Assembly: GCF_021440085.1 (NCBI RefSeq)
Contig: NZ_JAKCPW010000025.1
Location: 1-40,955, forward strand
Source: Dyadobacter sp. CY261
GTDB taxonomy: Bacteria; Bacteroidota; Bacteroidia; Cytophagales; Spirosomataceae
DNA length: 40,955 nucleotides
Reading direction: 5' to 3'
The translations under genes were made by a program, and so were the position numbers. The notes under the pieces were generated by a model that was not told where the DNA came from, did no database searches, and saw nothing but the letters and a program-made list of their open reading frames with translations. This document shows positions 17,668 through 25,934 of this stretch, piece after piece (position 1 is the first letter of the stretch; each line of letters opens with the position of its first letter).

Positions 17668-18495
17668 TTACGAGTTTACCCATTTGACCAGATCGGTTGC
17701 GGACATTTGGGCTAGGTTTTTGGAACCAGGAGCCGCTCCTTTGGCAGATGCCATTGGAGCAGGAGCCTGAGTGATTTTCTTGATTGTTGGAGAAATCGAC
17801 TGAGCGCGGGTAATTTCAGCAGCGGCCATGTGTGGGGACATATGAGCCAAGGCTTCAAGTTTCCCCTCTTTGGCAAGATTGTAAAATGCCAGCGGTGCGT
17901 TGGTTGCTTCCAAAAACAGGCGTTGGATTACAGGCGGGAAGTCATCAGCGATATCAGCGTGTTCAAGTACAATTGCTTCGAGGTCCGGGATCTCGGATTT
18001 AAGCTTGGCTGTTTGTTCAGCGATCGCTTGCGTCCGTTGGCCTTCCCATTGAGCATACTGTGTCTGTTGTGCGCTCTGCTGGTTTTCCTGCTGTTTGGAT
18101 TGCGCTTGTTGGGCTTGTTTTTGCTCTAACTCAAAGAGAACCTTTTGTTCCAGGTAGTCGCCATAATTCTCAAAATCTTCCTGTTTAGGGGCTTTTGGAG
18201 CATCGGCTGTACCTTGGAGCTTAGCCACTGCTTCACGCAAGGATGCGAGTTCAGTAGCATAATTCTCATTGATAGCTTTGAGCTTCCCGATTTGTCGGTC
18301 GCGCCGGGACAGCGCATTTACTGCCTTTTTAGGGAAGTCGTCACCAGATGGCTTTTTATCACCTTCCGGCTGTTTAGCTTCGCCTTCATCAGCAGCTTCA
18401 TCATTTACGGCTTCCGTTTCTGTAACCTCGGTGTCAGCAACTTGCTCGGCGGCTAAGGTTTCATCAACAATGCTATCAATGTGATCGTTTGTCAT
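17668..18495 (-). CDS. Scaffolding protein
   Basis: The 275-aa product is mostly helical: an acidic N-terminus (1-50), a Gln/Glu-rich coiled coil at about 60-165 (LEQKQAQQAQSKQQENQQ), and a basic C-terminal part with a final helix (SATDLVKWVNS). P22-type scaffolds use a C-terminal helix-loop-helix to bind coat and leave the shell before packaging. It lies between portal and coat as expected. The ribosome-binding site AAGGA is nine bases upstream. Confidence 0.85.
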   Translation of the reverse strand: MTNDHIDSIVDETLAAEQVADTEVTETEAVNDEAADEGEAKQPEGDKKPSGDDFPKKAVNALSRRDRQIGKLKAINENYATELASLREAVAKLQGTADAPKAPKQEDFENYGDYLEQKVLFELEQKQAQQAQSKQQENQQSAQQTQYAQWEGQRTQAIAEQTAKLKSEIPDLEAIVLEHADIADDFPPVIQRLFLEATNAPLAFYNLAKEGKLEALAHMSPHMAAAEITRAQSISPTIKKITQAPAPMASAKGAAPGSKNLAQMSATDLVKWVNS

Positions 18496-18501
18496 AGGTT
18501 T

Positions 18502-20520
18502 TTAGTCCTTGGTATTATCGTTGCCTGGATTGGCTAACGAATGCTGGAACTGTGCTGTGTCGAGTTCGACCCGTTGCTGGGCTTCCTTCTCACGCACGTC
18601 AATGTCTCTGGCTTTCAGGTGCAACTCAGCTTCCTTGATTTGAAGCTCTTTGGTTTTTACCTGATATTCAAGCATCATCTTTTCACGCTCAAACTGCTGC
18701 TTTTGCGCCTCTGTCTGGGCTTTAAGCTGCATTTCAGTGGTTTTATCGGCTAATTGCTGTTGGAGTGATGCAAGCTCTTGCTGACCGGCCTGAATGAGCT
18801 GTTTCATCTGCTCTTTCTCCGGATCGACCACATCCTGCTGAACTTCTTCACGGTCTTGCGGGTCAAGGAACTTCGGATCAACGACCTTCTTCATGCGATT
18901 GGCCATAGCAGGGGCACCGGCAAAGTCCATGTTCTTGAATAGCAGATCACCCATGACAGCCATAAGCTCAGGCTGACGGGTAACGATGTTTGTAAAGAAC
19001 TCGGCTGCTTCCTGACGCTTGGTTGTATACGCAGCACCCGTTACGACCTTCACATCATACGTGCCTTGCGTAATGTCATAGAGGCGTTTCTGATCCTGGG
19101 CGACCTGACCGTTAACACCAACGATCTTCGGCTCATCTTCTTCACCAATAATCCGGATCAGGCGGGAGGCATCATAGATCTCAGGGATGGCAGCAACAAT
19201 CACACGGCCAACATGGGTAATTGAGCGCACAAGGTTATCAGCAAAGTGATATGTCGCTACATCACCCTCTTGCTGACGGGCTTGGATAGCCTTACCGGAT
19301 TGCTCATTTGAGCGCATACCAAGAGAGGCGTTATAGATACCCATAGTAGCCTTGATATCGTCCACGCTCTCACGGGCAGCATTGATAACACCAGCCGGGA
19401 TAGATGGCGGCATAAGGCGTTGTGGTGGAGCAATTGGGTTGCCACGAGCATCTGTTGACTTGTAGCGCAGAACAGCGGCTTTGGATGGGTTCAACCAATC
19501 ATCACGGTAATCATCAACCTGACCTTCAGCAGCGGCGAACGGTGCGATAGGCTGTTTCATCAGGACTTCGGTTTCAATCGACTTCCATAGATTAAACATA
19601 CGCTGGGCGGATTTGGATTTGCGGATGAGAGAGAAAAGGTTACGCTCACCGTTATTCCAGGCTTCTTCGCCGTAAACAGGGATCAGAGGAATGTACTTGC
19701 CGGGGAATACAGTCTTATCAAGAACGTCAGCACCGGAGAGCTTGTAACGGTGAACAGTACGATCCTTTACCACGCGGGTCATGGCATACGGCATACCTTC
19801 AACGAAATCAAACACATTGCCCTGTTCATCATAGGCAATCGTGCGCTCATTTTCCTCGATAACGAAATACTCGCAGATCGTTACAAGGTCGTCATCCTTG
19901 ATATTCTTACCGTTCTTAGGCTCATCAAAGCTTACAGGTTCCTTGCCCGGATACTTGGATTTGAACTCACGGACGCTAATTTGTTCAACGATAGAGCCAC
20001 GCATGGCATCACGGCCATCACACTCAATCGAATTACTGTCAATCCAGCAGGACAGTGGGTTGACCACACGCTTGATACGCAGTTCCTGGTCAAAGCTCTT
20101 TTCATCGACATAGCCATGATCCACACGGATAAAGCCAATCGAGGACTTAATGGCATTCAGGGAAGCGGTGTCATAGGCATCATCAGCATTCGAGGCGTAT
20201 TCAATGTTCCGGATCAAGCCTTGGATGATCTCAGCCGTTTCAACATCCCCATCATCACCCGGAATAACCCGAATAGACGGTGTGTTCATACGGATATCGT
20301 TAGCAACCTGGTGAATGAACTGGCCGAGCTGGTCAATAGTCAGAGCTGGGCGATTTGAACCAATGCGGTTCTCATAGTCTTTACGATCCCATTGGGCGTA
20401 TGGATCGTCAGAGAGAAAGTCTAAATCTTCTTTTGCGCGGTCGTAAATACGTGACCAGTAATCCTGGTCTGCCTTAACATCATTACGGACTTTGGTGATG
20501 AATTCTAAGTCGTCTGTCAC
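18502..20520 (-). CDS. P22-like portal protein
   Basis: The portal is the dodecameric ring through which DNA is packaged. This 672-aa protein begins with RIYDRAKEDLDFLSDDPYAQW and has NRPALTIDQLGQFIHQVAND, well-known P22 portal-family segments. A long Gln/Glu/Lys coiled C-terminus at about 565-655 corresponds to the barrel or tail extension. The start is GTG at 20520; there is no nearby ATG that would keep the conserved N-terminus. The 133-base gap to terL contains no gene. Confidence 0.93.
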   Translation of the reverse strand: MTDDLEFITKVRNDVKADQDYWSRIYDRAKEDLDFLSDDPYAQWDRKDYENRIGSNRPALTIDQLGQFIHQVANDIRMNTPSIRVIPGDDGDVETAEIIQGLIRNIEYASNADDAYDTASLNAIKSSIGFIRVDHGYVDEKSFDQELRIKRVVNPLSCWIDSNSIECDGRDAMRGSIVEQISVREFKSKYPGKEPVSFDEPKNGKNIKDDDLVTICEYFVIEENERTIAYDEQGNVFDFVEGMPYAMTRVVKDRTVHRYKLSGADVLDKTVFPGKYIPLIPVYGEEAWNNGERNLFSLIRKSKSAQRMFNLWKSIETEVLMKQPIAPFAAAEGQVDDYRDDWLNPSKAAVLRYKSTDARGNPIAPPQRLMPPSIPAGVINAARESVDDIKATMGIYNASLGMRSNEQSGKAIQARQQEGDVATYHFADNLVRSITHVGRVIVAAIPEIYDASRLIRIIGEEDEPKIVGVNGQVAQDQKRLYDITQGTYDVKVVTGAAYTTKRQEAAEFFTNIVTRQPELMAVMGDLLFKNMDFAGAPAMANRMKKVVDPKFLDPQDREEVQQDVVDPEKEQMKQLIQAGQQELASLQQQLADKTTEMQLKAQTEAQKQQFEREKMMLEYQVKTKELQIKEAELHLKARDIDVREKEAQQRVELDTAQFQHSLANPGNDNTKD

Positions 20521-20653
20521 GTTTACTCAGGAAAACAAGAGGTTAGAGCATAAAGCGTCATTGCTTTTGCACCTCGCATTTCCTTGATGTGGCTAATCGT
20601 TCTGATTGCCTAATAGAAATTCTCATAAATTCTAACACTTATCCCCTATCTCG

Positions 20654-21952
20654 TCAAGCACTCATGAATGAGCCGTTACCGCCAACCTGGAATGATGGGG
20701 CGTAGATTGTGTTTCCTGCCTTTACCTGAGCCGCAGCTATGGCCGCATACCGGGCAGCATCAGCCGCATGGCTGGTCCAGTTATGTTGTGGCTTGGCTTT
20801 GAATATCCCTTTATCATCATCCCACTCATAGGCGTACTGTTCGAGGGCATCCAGGCCATCCCGGCATTTCTCGCTATCAAATACGGAATACGCTATGGTC
20901 TGGCGCAGCTGCTCAATCCCTGGGTTGATATCAGTCTCGCGCGTAAGCACCTGATTATCGACACCAAGGGCAAAGAGTTGGTTTGATACGCTATCACCCC
21001 GAATATTACCATGACCCCCATCGTGGGGCAGGAAATGGCCGTTACGGGCATAGTTATACGTTCTAGCCTTAATGACACCGGCATAGTGGTCAAGCTGGTG
21101 GCCTGAGTTCTCGTAATAATCAATCCAACGCAGCTCACGGCCTACCCATTGCATCCACCAAATGGCCGTACTGTCACCAAAGCCGAGATCCCATGCAGTG
21201 AACACTTCACACCCTGGATCATATGGCACACAGGTAATGCGTCCTTGCGCTCTGGCCTGCCCTAGCTGTTTGGCGTAGACCGCACCCGTAATAGCTGCAT
21301 CAAAGTCGCATTCAAATTCCTGAGCGTATTCATTCTCGCTCATGAGAGCTTTAAGACGTCGTAGTTCCTCAGATGGGATAATGTTGGTATCAGAGGCTTT
21401 GAGGATTTGGAGAAACCACTCGTCAACGTCTGTTTGTGCTGTCTTAACCAATTCACCCAGCAGATTCCCCCACCCTTTCGGTGTACCGGATACATCGAGC
21501 CATCCCTGACGATCAGCCAGAGCAGGCAGGATAATGGTTGTCAGGACGCTCTTACGCATCCCCTGGCCTTCATCGATCACGATACCATCGAAGTACAGAC
21601 CACGCATACGTTCAGCATTCTCAGCCCCGTACAGCTTGATAATAGCCCCATTGTGGCCAAATGTGACGGACAGCTCACTCTCGTTGATCTTACCCCCCAC
21701 AGCGTCGATAATAGAGGCTGAATACTGTTTGAGGTATAGCCAGGCAATATCCTTTGCTTGGACCCAGTAGGGAGCCAGATAGCCAAATCGAGGTGTAGGC
21801 AGATTACAGGTGATAGCAGCCTTAATCAGGCGATTGATACGGGCAACAGTCTTGCCAGCGCGGCGGTGGGCTACTGTGACGCCAAACCGCTTATCGCTCT
21901 CATGGTAAGGAAGAAACGCATCGCGTGGCGTGTAATCAATCTCGACAAGCAA
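20654..21952 (-). CDS. terL: Terminase large subunit
   Basis: TerL is the packaging ATPase and headful nuclease. The 432-aa protein has Walker A AHRRAGKT at 28-35, Walker B IVIDE at 124-128, motif III SGTPKG at 155-160, and nuclease acids at AWDLGFGD (Asp255, Asp260). The start is TTG at 21952, directly after an in-frame TGA that ends the previous gene; no ATG precedes Walker A. GAGGGG lies six bases before the TTG, so a TTG start is reasonable and N-terminus length matches relatives (VEIDYTPRDAFLPYH). The gene is in the same frame as its upstream neighbour. Confidence 0.94.
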   Translation of the reverse strand: MLVEIDYTPRDAFLPYHESDKRFGVTVAHRRAGKTVARINRLIKAAITCNLPTPRFGYLAPYWVQAKDIAWLYLKQYSASIIDAVGGKINESELSVTFGHNGAIIKLYGAENAERMRGLYFDGIVIDEGQGMRKSVLTTIILPALADRQGWLDVSGTPKGWGNLLGELVKTAQTDVDEWFLQILKASDTNIIPSEELRRLKALMSENEYAQEFECDFDAAITGAVYAKQLGQARAQGRITCVPYDPGCEVFTAWDLGFGDSTAIWWMQWVGRELRWIDYYENSGHQLDHYAGVIKARTYNYARNGHFLPHDGGHGNIRGDSVSNQLFALGVDNQVLTRETDINPGIEQLRQTIAYSVFDSEKCRDGLDALEQYAYEWDDDKGIFKAKPQHNWTSHAADAARYAAIAAAQVKAGNTIYAPSFQVGGNGSFMSA

Positions 21953-22174
21953 TCAATTCCCCTCTTTGACGAGTAATCCGATATTAGATCCTGCTCTGAC
22001 AGTACAGATGGCATAGCTCTCAACATCTGAGACAGTATGAACTTCACCGTTTATCTTAACCTCTTGTCCAACAAAAGGGCACTCACCCCGGTTGTATTCT
22101 ACGGGATTTTTGACCACATAGGCATATCCACGGTCTTTCAGGTGATACTTTTCGTTACTGATGAATTCAAACAT
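21953..22174 (-). CDS. Small protein between the terminase genes
   Basis: The 73-aa product (start ATG 22174, overlapping terS by eight bases) has beta-rich composition with CPFVGQEVKINGEVHTV. I do not know a function. It ends in TGA followed immediately, in the same frame, by the TTG of terL, so occasional read-through would give a fused protein. A longer upstream start in the same frame is less likely because it would overlap terS by more than 100 bases. Confidence 0.7.
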   Translation of the reverse strand: MFEFISNEKYHLKDRGYAYVVKNPVEYNRGECPFVGQEVKINGEVHTVSDVESYAICTVRAGSNIGLLVKEGN

Positions 22175-22505
22175 CACTCTTCCCCTTCCAGCTAAACTCG
22201 ATCTTGGTATCCTGTTTAATTTCCTGCTTATCAGTGTTCTTGCCATACAAGCTATCCTGAATTTCCTTGATAGCCTGGATATCACCTTCCAATCCTTCCC
22301 GGATCAGCGAATGCATCAGGGCGGCTTCAACCGGCATTTCTTTTATCAGTCCGTGCATATCTTCACCAGATATAACTAAGTCCATCAATTCACGTAAGAT
22401 TGTGGATCTGTGCTTACCAGGTGGCTTGCCAGCAGGGTTGCCAGACTGCCCCTCTTTCCACTGGGTTTCTTTCAAATGATCGGTAGGTGGATTAGGATTG
22501 GCCAT
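22167..22505 (-). CDS. Terminase small subunit candidate (DUF5681-like)
   Basis: The 112-aa protein starts with a GQSGNPAGKPPGKHRS segment, the DUF5681 signature found near phage packaging genes, followed by helices. Small terminase subunits recognise pac DNA and stimulate TerL. The role is inferred from position directly before terL and from the domain; DUF5681 proteins are not all proven terminases. The pac site, if as in P22, may lie inside this gene. Confidence 0.75.
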   Translation of the reverse strand: MANPNPPTDHLKETQWKEGQSGNPAGKPPGKHRSTILRELMDLVISGEDMHGLIKEMPVEAALMHSLIREGLEGDIQAIKEIQDSLYGKNTDKQEIKQDTKIEFSWKGKSDV

Positions 22506-22531
22506 TGGGTGATTTATGCCTGTAATTTGTA

Positions 22532-22729
22532 TTAAATACTATCATCTTTTGGTGGGCTTGGCAAGGGCATCCAGTGGGTTGGGAAACAGTCACCATCGCC
22601 AGCATAAGATCCGCAGACTAGCAAATCCCAATTTCCCCATTTTTTATACCGGCATGTAAAACGGTTAACACCATCCCATCCAAGAACCTCAGTGCCATCC
22701 TTAGGAGCGGTCTCAATCGGTTGCCACAT
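22532..22729 (-). CDS. DUF551-like small protein
   Basis: The 65-aa product has the DUF551 pattern: WQPIETAPKDGTEV at the start, GDCFPTHWMPLPSPP at the end. Such proteins are common in phages and have no known function. The start ATG overlaps the upstream stop (TGATG). Confidence 0.85.
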   Translation of the reverse strand: MWQPIETAPKDGTEVLGWDGVNRFTCRYKKWGNWDLLVCGSYAGDGDCFPTHWMPLPSPPKDDSI

Positions 22730-23154
22730 CACGCACCGCCTTTCAGGGCTTGGCGGATGGTTTCAATAATCTCTTTGGGTATGGTATATGGAATAATGAA
22801 AATATCACTCTGACCAGATACTGTTTGGCAGTTCCTATTAAGAAACTCGAAAGCCTTCAACCGGGCATCGTCTGTCTTGATATACATATCACGAGCAATG
22901 GCATCCTCTAAAGAATGGTCTGTCGTGTTAACATTATCCGGATTTTTTAACACGTCTTTAGAACCTGTCAGGTAATTATACATGTCTATCATTCCTTGTC
23001 GACGGGAATATATACCGTTTGGTGTTCCGTCATTCGGGTGTTCAAGTTCACTGAGTGCCTTATTGATGTCGATTAATACTGGGACATAATAGTAATATTT
23101 GGTCAGGCCATCATTACCGCCAACCTTGCGTTCACAGATATATAACTCACTCAT
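22729..23154 (-). CDS. Unknown protein sharing an ICERK module with 33893-34510
   Basis: The 141-aa product begins MSELYICERKVGG and then YYYYVPV. The same pattern (LWICERKIGG, QYYYHTP) occurs in the middle of the 205-aa protein at 33893-34510 in the early + region, so the two share a module. The rest is helical, with no recognised domain. Its start and end are coupled to neighbours by overlaps of four and one bases. Confidence 0.75.
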   Translation of the reverse strand: MSELYICERKVGGNDGLTKYYYYVPVLIDINKALSELEHPNDGTPNGIYSRRQGMIDMYNYLTGSKDVLKNPDNVNTTDHSLEDAIARDMYIKTDDARLKAFEFLNRNCQTVSGQSDIFIIPYTIPKEIIETIRQALKGGA

Positions 23155-23585
23155 ACCCCATACCCCCTCAAAATAGTTAACACCTGGCTTAACCCATCAC
23201 TCGGCGTGGTAGCCTTCACCACATGCACAGTGAACCCCAACATGGCCAGCTTTGGGTGACGCTCTTTCTGGCTGCCGGTCAGGACACCCTTCTTACGTTT
23301 CAGCTCGATCAGGCACATGCGGCCACCTGAGAGATAAAATTTCAGATCCGTGAAGCCATTACCCATACCCAGGGATTTTGCCTTCATGGCTGCGCGGGGC
23401 GTGAGCTTGATACCCTCCATACCGGCCTCGAACTCAAACACACCAGGTTCTTCTTCCTGCCAGTCCCTGAGGTTCTTGACTATCCAGGACTGAATATCGG
23501 CCTCCGACCAGTTAATGCTGTTGAGAGAGGGGGGATATCGGTGCCAGGCGAACTTGACGGGAGATGGTTTGCGCTTAAAGATCAA
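23151..23585 (-). CDS. VRR-NUC nuclease
   Basis: The 144-aa protein has the PD-(D/E)XK active site of VRR-NUC enzymes: Asp80 in GFTDLKFYL, then Glu94 and Lys96 in CLIELKRKKG, and a downstream Gln in LTGSQKERH. Such phage proteins are structure-specific nucleases, often resolvases, and help prepare replicative DNA for packaging. The gene is upstream of the terminase block, in line with that role. The start overlaps the 39-aa membrane gene. Confidence 0.87.
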   Translation of the reverse strand: MIFKRKPSPVKFAWHRYPPSLNSINWSEADIQSWIVKNLRDWQEEEPGVFEFEAGMEGIKLTPRAAMKAKSLGMGNGFTDLKFYLSGGRMCLIELKRKKGVLTGSQKERHPKLAMLGFTVHVVKATTPSDGLSQVLTILRGYGV

Positions 23586-23694
23586 GTTTATTTGTCACCC
23601 ACATTAAAAGGATCATGGAGCCACCGCAACCTAATAAGAAACCTGTGGTAGATAGAAAGCCCATAAAGAACAGCTCTAATGCCTTTTCAAACAT
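23575..23694 (-). CDS. Tiny membrane protein (39 aa)
   Basis: MFEKALELFFMGFLSTTGFL begins a 39-residue product with one membrane helix containing LGCGGSMILLM and a short basic/acidic tail (NKLDL). Its ATG overlaps the upstream stop by one base (TGATG) and its end overlaps the VRR-NUC start by 11 bases, so it fits exactly in the operon with no gap. No function can be assigned. Confidence 0.65.
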   Translation of the reverse strand: MFEKALELFFMGFLSTTGFLLGCGGSMILLMWVTNKLDL

Positions 23695-23882
23695 CACTTC
23701 TTCCTTTTCCTGTATTGTTTCCGGCCAACAACCAGATCATGAACGCCCATGTAGTCTATTGGTAACGGGCTATCATCAACTAGCTCCTGGTACTGTGTCG
23801 CCCCGAAGTTCCAGACAGTAGGGCATTTGGTTACGCCATTCTTGGCAATGAAGGCAGCTTTGAGTTCTTCGTCATTTAGCAA
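23694..23882 (-). CDS. Small unknown protein
   Basis: This 62-aa product (GVTKCPTVWNFGATQYQ and a basic C-terminus RKQYRKRKK) overlaps the preceding gene by seven bases and the next by one. No recognised family; the basic tail could bind nucleic acid. An XRE-like helix-turn-helix cannot be made out. Confidence 0.65.
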   Translation of the reverse strand: MLNDEELKAAFIAKNGVTKCPTVWNFGATQYQELVDDSPLPIDYMGVHDLVVGRKQYRKRKK

Positions 23883-24112
23883 TTATTTACGCTTTCGGTG
23901 ATAGGAACCGATTTGATATTTACACTATGCCCTATACGTTCAGGTAAGTCAACAACAGGAGTGACCCATGATAGCATATCTTGAATACGATTATCTCGAC
24001 AGACCGGCTGTACCGAAGCATTGGAACGAGCCTCGTTATCGTAGACAGGCACGACCGGCCAAATGGGGACGTCGAGTTGTATCTCGTAGATAGATGGGAC
24101 GAGCTGGTTCAT
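23876..24112 (-). CDS. Small unknown protein
   Basis: This 78-aa product contains several prolines and aromatic residues (DVPIWPVVPVYDNEARSN) and no recognisable motif. It is coupled to the gene upstream by a four-base overlap. It may be a phage accessory protein. Confidence 0.6.
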   Translation of the reverse strand: MNQLVPSIYEIQLDVPIWPVVPVYDNEARSNASVQPVCRDNRIQDMLSWVTPVVDLPERIGHSVNIKSVPITESVNNC

Positions 24113-24297
24113 TTGATTTCCGGTATTAGAAGTATTAATTCGGCATCATTCACTATTTCACGTGTATGTAAATCAACATTGCCAGACCCACATATGAATT
24201 TAACAAGCCTAACACCCATATATTTATCACGTACTAGAAATGGACGCATATAATCTTTTGGCCGCAGATGGTGTTCATATTTTACCCATTCACCCAT
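24109..24297 (-). CDS. Small unknown protein
   Basis: The 62-aa product (start ATG 24297, overlapping the GapR-like stop as TGATG) contains RPFLVRDKYMGVRLVKFICG and reads as a compact beta/alpha protein. No family is recognised. Confidence 0.6.
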   Translation of the reverse strand: MGEWVKYEHHLRPKDYMRPFLVRDKYMGVRLVKFICGSGNVDLHTREIVNDAELILLIPEIK

Positions 24298-24545
24298 CAC
24301 ACCACCCCCAACGCTACGGCATAGCTGTCAGTGGCATTGACAAAATCAGTACGCTTATCACTTGGCATGGCTCTCAGCTTCACAACCTCACGCATGGCCT
24401 TAACATCGTAGCCCTCGCTCTTGGCTTCACTGTACACGTCCGAAATATCCTGCCCGATAGCTTTCTTTTGCTCTGATAGGCTTTCAATTCGGGTGATGAA
24501 CATAGCCAGGCGGGATTTACCGGCTTCGGATTGTTCTTCGGTCAT
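24297..24545 (-). CDS. GapR-like DUF2312 DNA-binding protein
   Basis: The 82-aa protein matches DUF2312/GapR: a helical N-terminus (RLAMFITRIESLSEQKKAIG), QDISDVYSEAKSEGYDVKAM, and the basic segment REVVKLRAM. GapR is a nucleoid-associated protein of Alphaproteobacteria that clamps overtwisted DNA ahead of replication and transcription. A phage copy may aid rapid DNA replication or alter host chromosome structure. This is the strongest single hint to an alphaproteobacterial host. Confidence 0.85.
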   Translation of the reverse strand: MTEEQSEAGKSRLAMFITRIESLSEQKKAIGQDISDVYSEAKSEGYDVKAMREVVKLRAMPSDKRTDFVNATDSYAVALGVV

Positions 24546-24779
24546 TTATACTCTCCGTAGTTGTTTTTTAGCGATTGAAGAAAGTCTATTTTTTGCTAGG
24601 TCTTGCATACAGTGATGCCAGGCACGATTAGGTTCTGTGGAACTCTTTTGGCCATATCCCGCTGATAAATCTGCGAGCGCATCAATAGCCAGATCATGTC
24701 GTATTAGTAAATCGTCGTTGAAGTTTTTTAAAGCCTTAACTTCTCGTTCCAATCGATCAATGGTGTGCTGCTTGGTCAT
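24546..24779 (-). CDS. Small helical protein, unknown
   Basis: The 77-aa product starts with a coiled-coil-like helix (IDRLEREVKALKNFNDDLL) and has a conserved-looking WHHCMQDL. It ends directly before the GapR-like gene (TAA-ATG). I do not recognise a family. It might be a partner for GapR or a small DNA-binding accessory protein. Confidence 0.6.
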   Translation of the reverse strand: MTKQHTIDRLEREVKALKNFNDDLLIRHDLAIDALADLSAGYGQKSSTEPNRAWHHCMQDLAKNRLSSIAKKQLRRV

Positions 24780-25414
24780 TGGTTATCTCCCAGGGTTGCA
24801 ATAAATACGAAAGCATCTGTTATAGTCTTAGCCCAATCTTCGACAGCATGCAAGATCTCAGCAGTCTCCGGAAAGCCGCGCTTTTCACTTTCGGTCCGGA
24901 TATCATCGATCCCGTGCCAGATGGCCAGATATGGGTAATCCTTCAAATCATTAGTGAGCTGTGTCAGCCGGTATTTAACCTGGCTCTGGTCAGCATCGAA
25001 GAACGGCTTTTCAACCATCAGCTGGGTCAGTAGCATCGTGATCAATCGTTTGTCCGCTGGCCGGATCGTCTCGATGAGTAATTGCCGGTATCCCTGTTCG
25101 CTCATTCCCTCCGGAAGGTCGTACGTCAAGCCCTGCACCGTAACCCCATTCGGGTAATCCGGGTGATCGTCCCTGTATGTCCATGTCACCTTCCTGCATA
25201 AGCTCAGCTGCCGCAGCGAGGACAGCACTGAACTGGCTGCCTCTTGCGTTAGGGGCTGACTGTGTGGCGTTTGAGCGTGGTTTAATTCCTCCGAGGTCAT
25301 CTTCCCACCGGCCTTGGTTAAGCCACGTTGTAGGGTGTGGGATATACTGGCTTGGGGTGGCTGCTCGGCTATGGGCTGCTGCAAATTGGCCAGCGCGGTC
25401 AAGAAGGTACTCAT
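24776..25414 (-). CDS. Unknown protein overlapping the replication gene by about 400 bases
   Basis: The 212-aa product (ATG 25414 with GAGG six bases upstream; a start at 25426 lacks a site) has a disordered N-terminus and a helical C-terminus (RPADKRLITMLLTQLMVEKPFF, split here by segments of charged residues) that looks like a real fold. Its first 404 bases lie inside the last part of the replication gene at 25011-25934 in another frame. Its downstream neighbour starts four bases before its end, which supports translation. No family is recognised. Confidence 0.65.
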   Translation of the reverse strand: MSTFLTALANLQQPIAEQPPQASISHTLQRGLTKAGGKMTSEELNHAQTPHSQPLTQEAASSVLSSLRQLSLCRKVTWTYRDDHPDYPNGVTVQGLTYDLPEGMSEQGYRQLLIETIRPADKRLITMLLTQLMVEKPFFDADQSQVKYRLTQLTNDLKDYPYLAIWHGIDDIRTESEKRGFPETAEILHAVEDWAKTITDAFVFIATLGDNQ

Positions 25415-25934
25415 GTGTTGCCTCATTGTTTTTCAATATACGTTGATAGATTTTGGACGCTTCTTTTTTAGCGACCTTGTTAGGGTACACAGACCAGAAT
25501 TCAGAAAACTTTTGAGAATAAGGTTTTTGATCATTAATCTTTTCTGTCTCTGTCTCTGTCTCTGTCTCTGTCTCTGTCTCTGGGGTTACGGTTTCGTTAC
25601 GGTTCTGTAACGGTTTCGTTACGGACTTGTCTGGATTTTGTAACTTACTGATAAAACCTGCTTTTTCTATCTCGTCAATGCCGGATTTCACGTCAGCTTC
25701 CTTCAATCGAAGTCGAAATGCAATTTCATCATTAGTTAAATTAATAATACCAGAGGTAGGGTCTTCATGCTCACTTGCCAATAGCCATAGCATAGGCAAT
25801 AGAGCGCGAGCGTTGGCACTCATTCTCTGATAATCATAATTATCCAATAATGTTTTATGAAATCTAATCCAGGGAGGGCGACGATCTTTGTATGATTGGT
25901 AAGATGACCATTCTTTAACAGTATATCTATGCAT
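25011..25934 (-). CDS. Phage replication protein (DnaT/replisome-organiser-like)
   Basis: The 307-aa protein has an N-terminal winged-helix-like region (WIRFHKTLLDNYDYQRM, then GIINLTNDEIAFRLRLKEAD), an acidic linker of alternating Thr-Glu, and a domain with FWSVYPNKVAKKEA and YIPHPTTWLNQGRWEDD, found in phage replication initiators and helicase loaders. It probably opens a phage origin and brings host DnaB. The last 90 residues, after GRWEDD, are low in order and are overprinted by the gene at 24776-25414. Four 11-bp repeats lie within its coding sequence. The ATG at 25934 has AGGTG six bases upstream. Confidence 0.8.
   Translation of the reverse strand: MHRYTVKEWSSYQSYKDRRPPWIRFHKTLLDNYDYQRMSANARALLPMLWLLASEHEDPTSGIINLTNDEIAFRLRLKEADVKSGIDEIEKAGFISKLQNPDKSVTKPLQNRNETVTPETETETETETETEKINDQKPYSQKFSEFWSVYPNKVAKKEASKIYQRILKNNEATHEYLLDRAGQFAAAHSRAATPSQYIPHPTTWLNQGRWEDDLGGIKPRSNATQSAPNARGSQFSAVLAAAAELMQEGDMDIQGRSPGLPEWGYGAGLDVRPSGGNERTGIPAITHRDDPASGQTIDHDATDPADG
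25543..25582. repeat. Pyrimidine microsatellite, TCTGTC units
   Basis: About six tandem 6-base TCTGTC units; on the coding strand they are purine-rich and encode the Thr-Glu linker of the replication protein. The tract is likely to vary in unit number by slippage while keeping frame. It sits beside the 11-bp repeats and an AT-rich stretch at 25513-25542. Confidence 0.8.
25585..25624. repeat. 11-bp phased GTTACGG repeats inside the replication gene
   Basis: GTTACGG or GTAACGG begins at 25585, 25596, 25607 and 25618, exactly 11 bases apart (reverse complement core CCGTAAC). Because 11 is not a multiple of three, the protein does not repeat, so the pattern is a DNA-level signal. Together with the adjacent purine tract and AT-rich stretch, it looks like a lambda-style origin embedded in the initiator gene. 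Confidence 0.65.

Noticed and set aside
19750..20358. 202-aa frame on +
   Set aside because: Lies opposite the conserved part of the portal gene and shows no domain.
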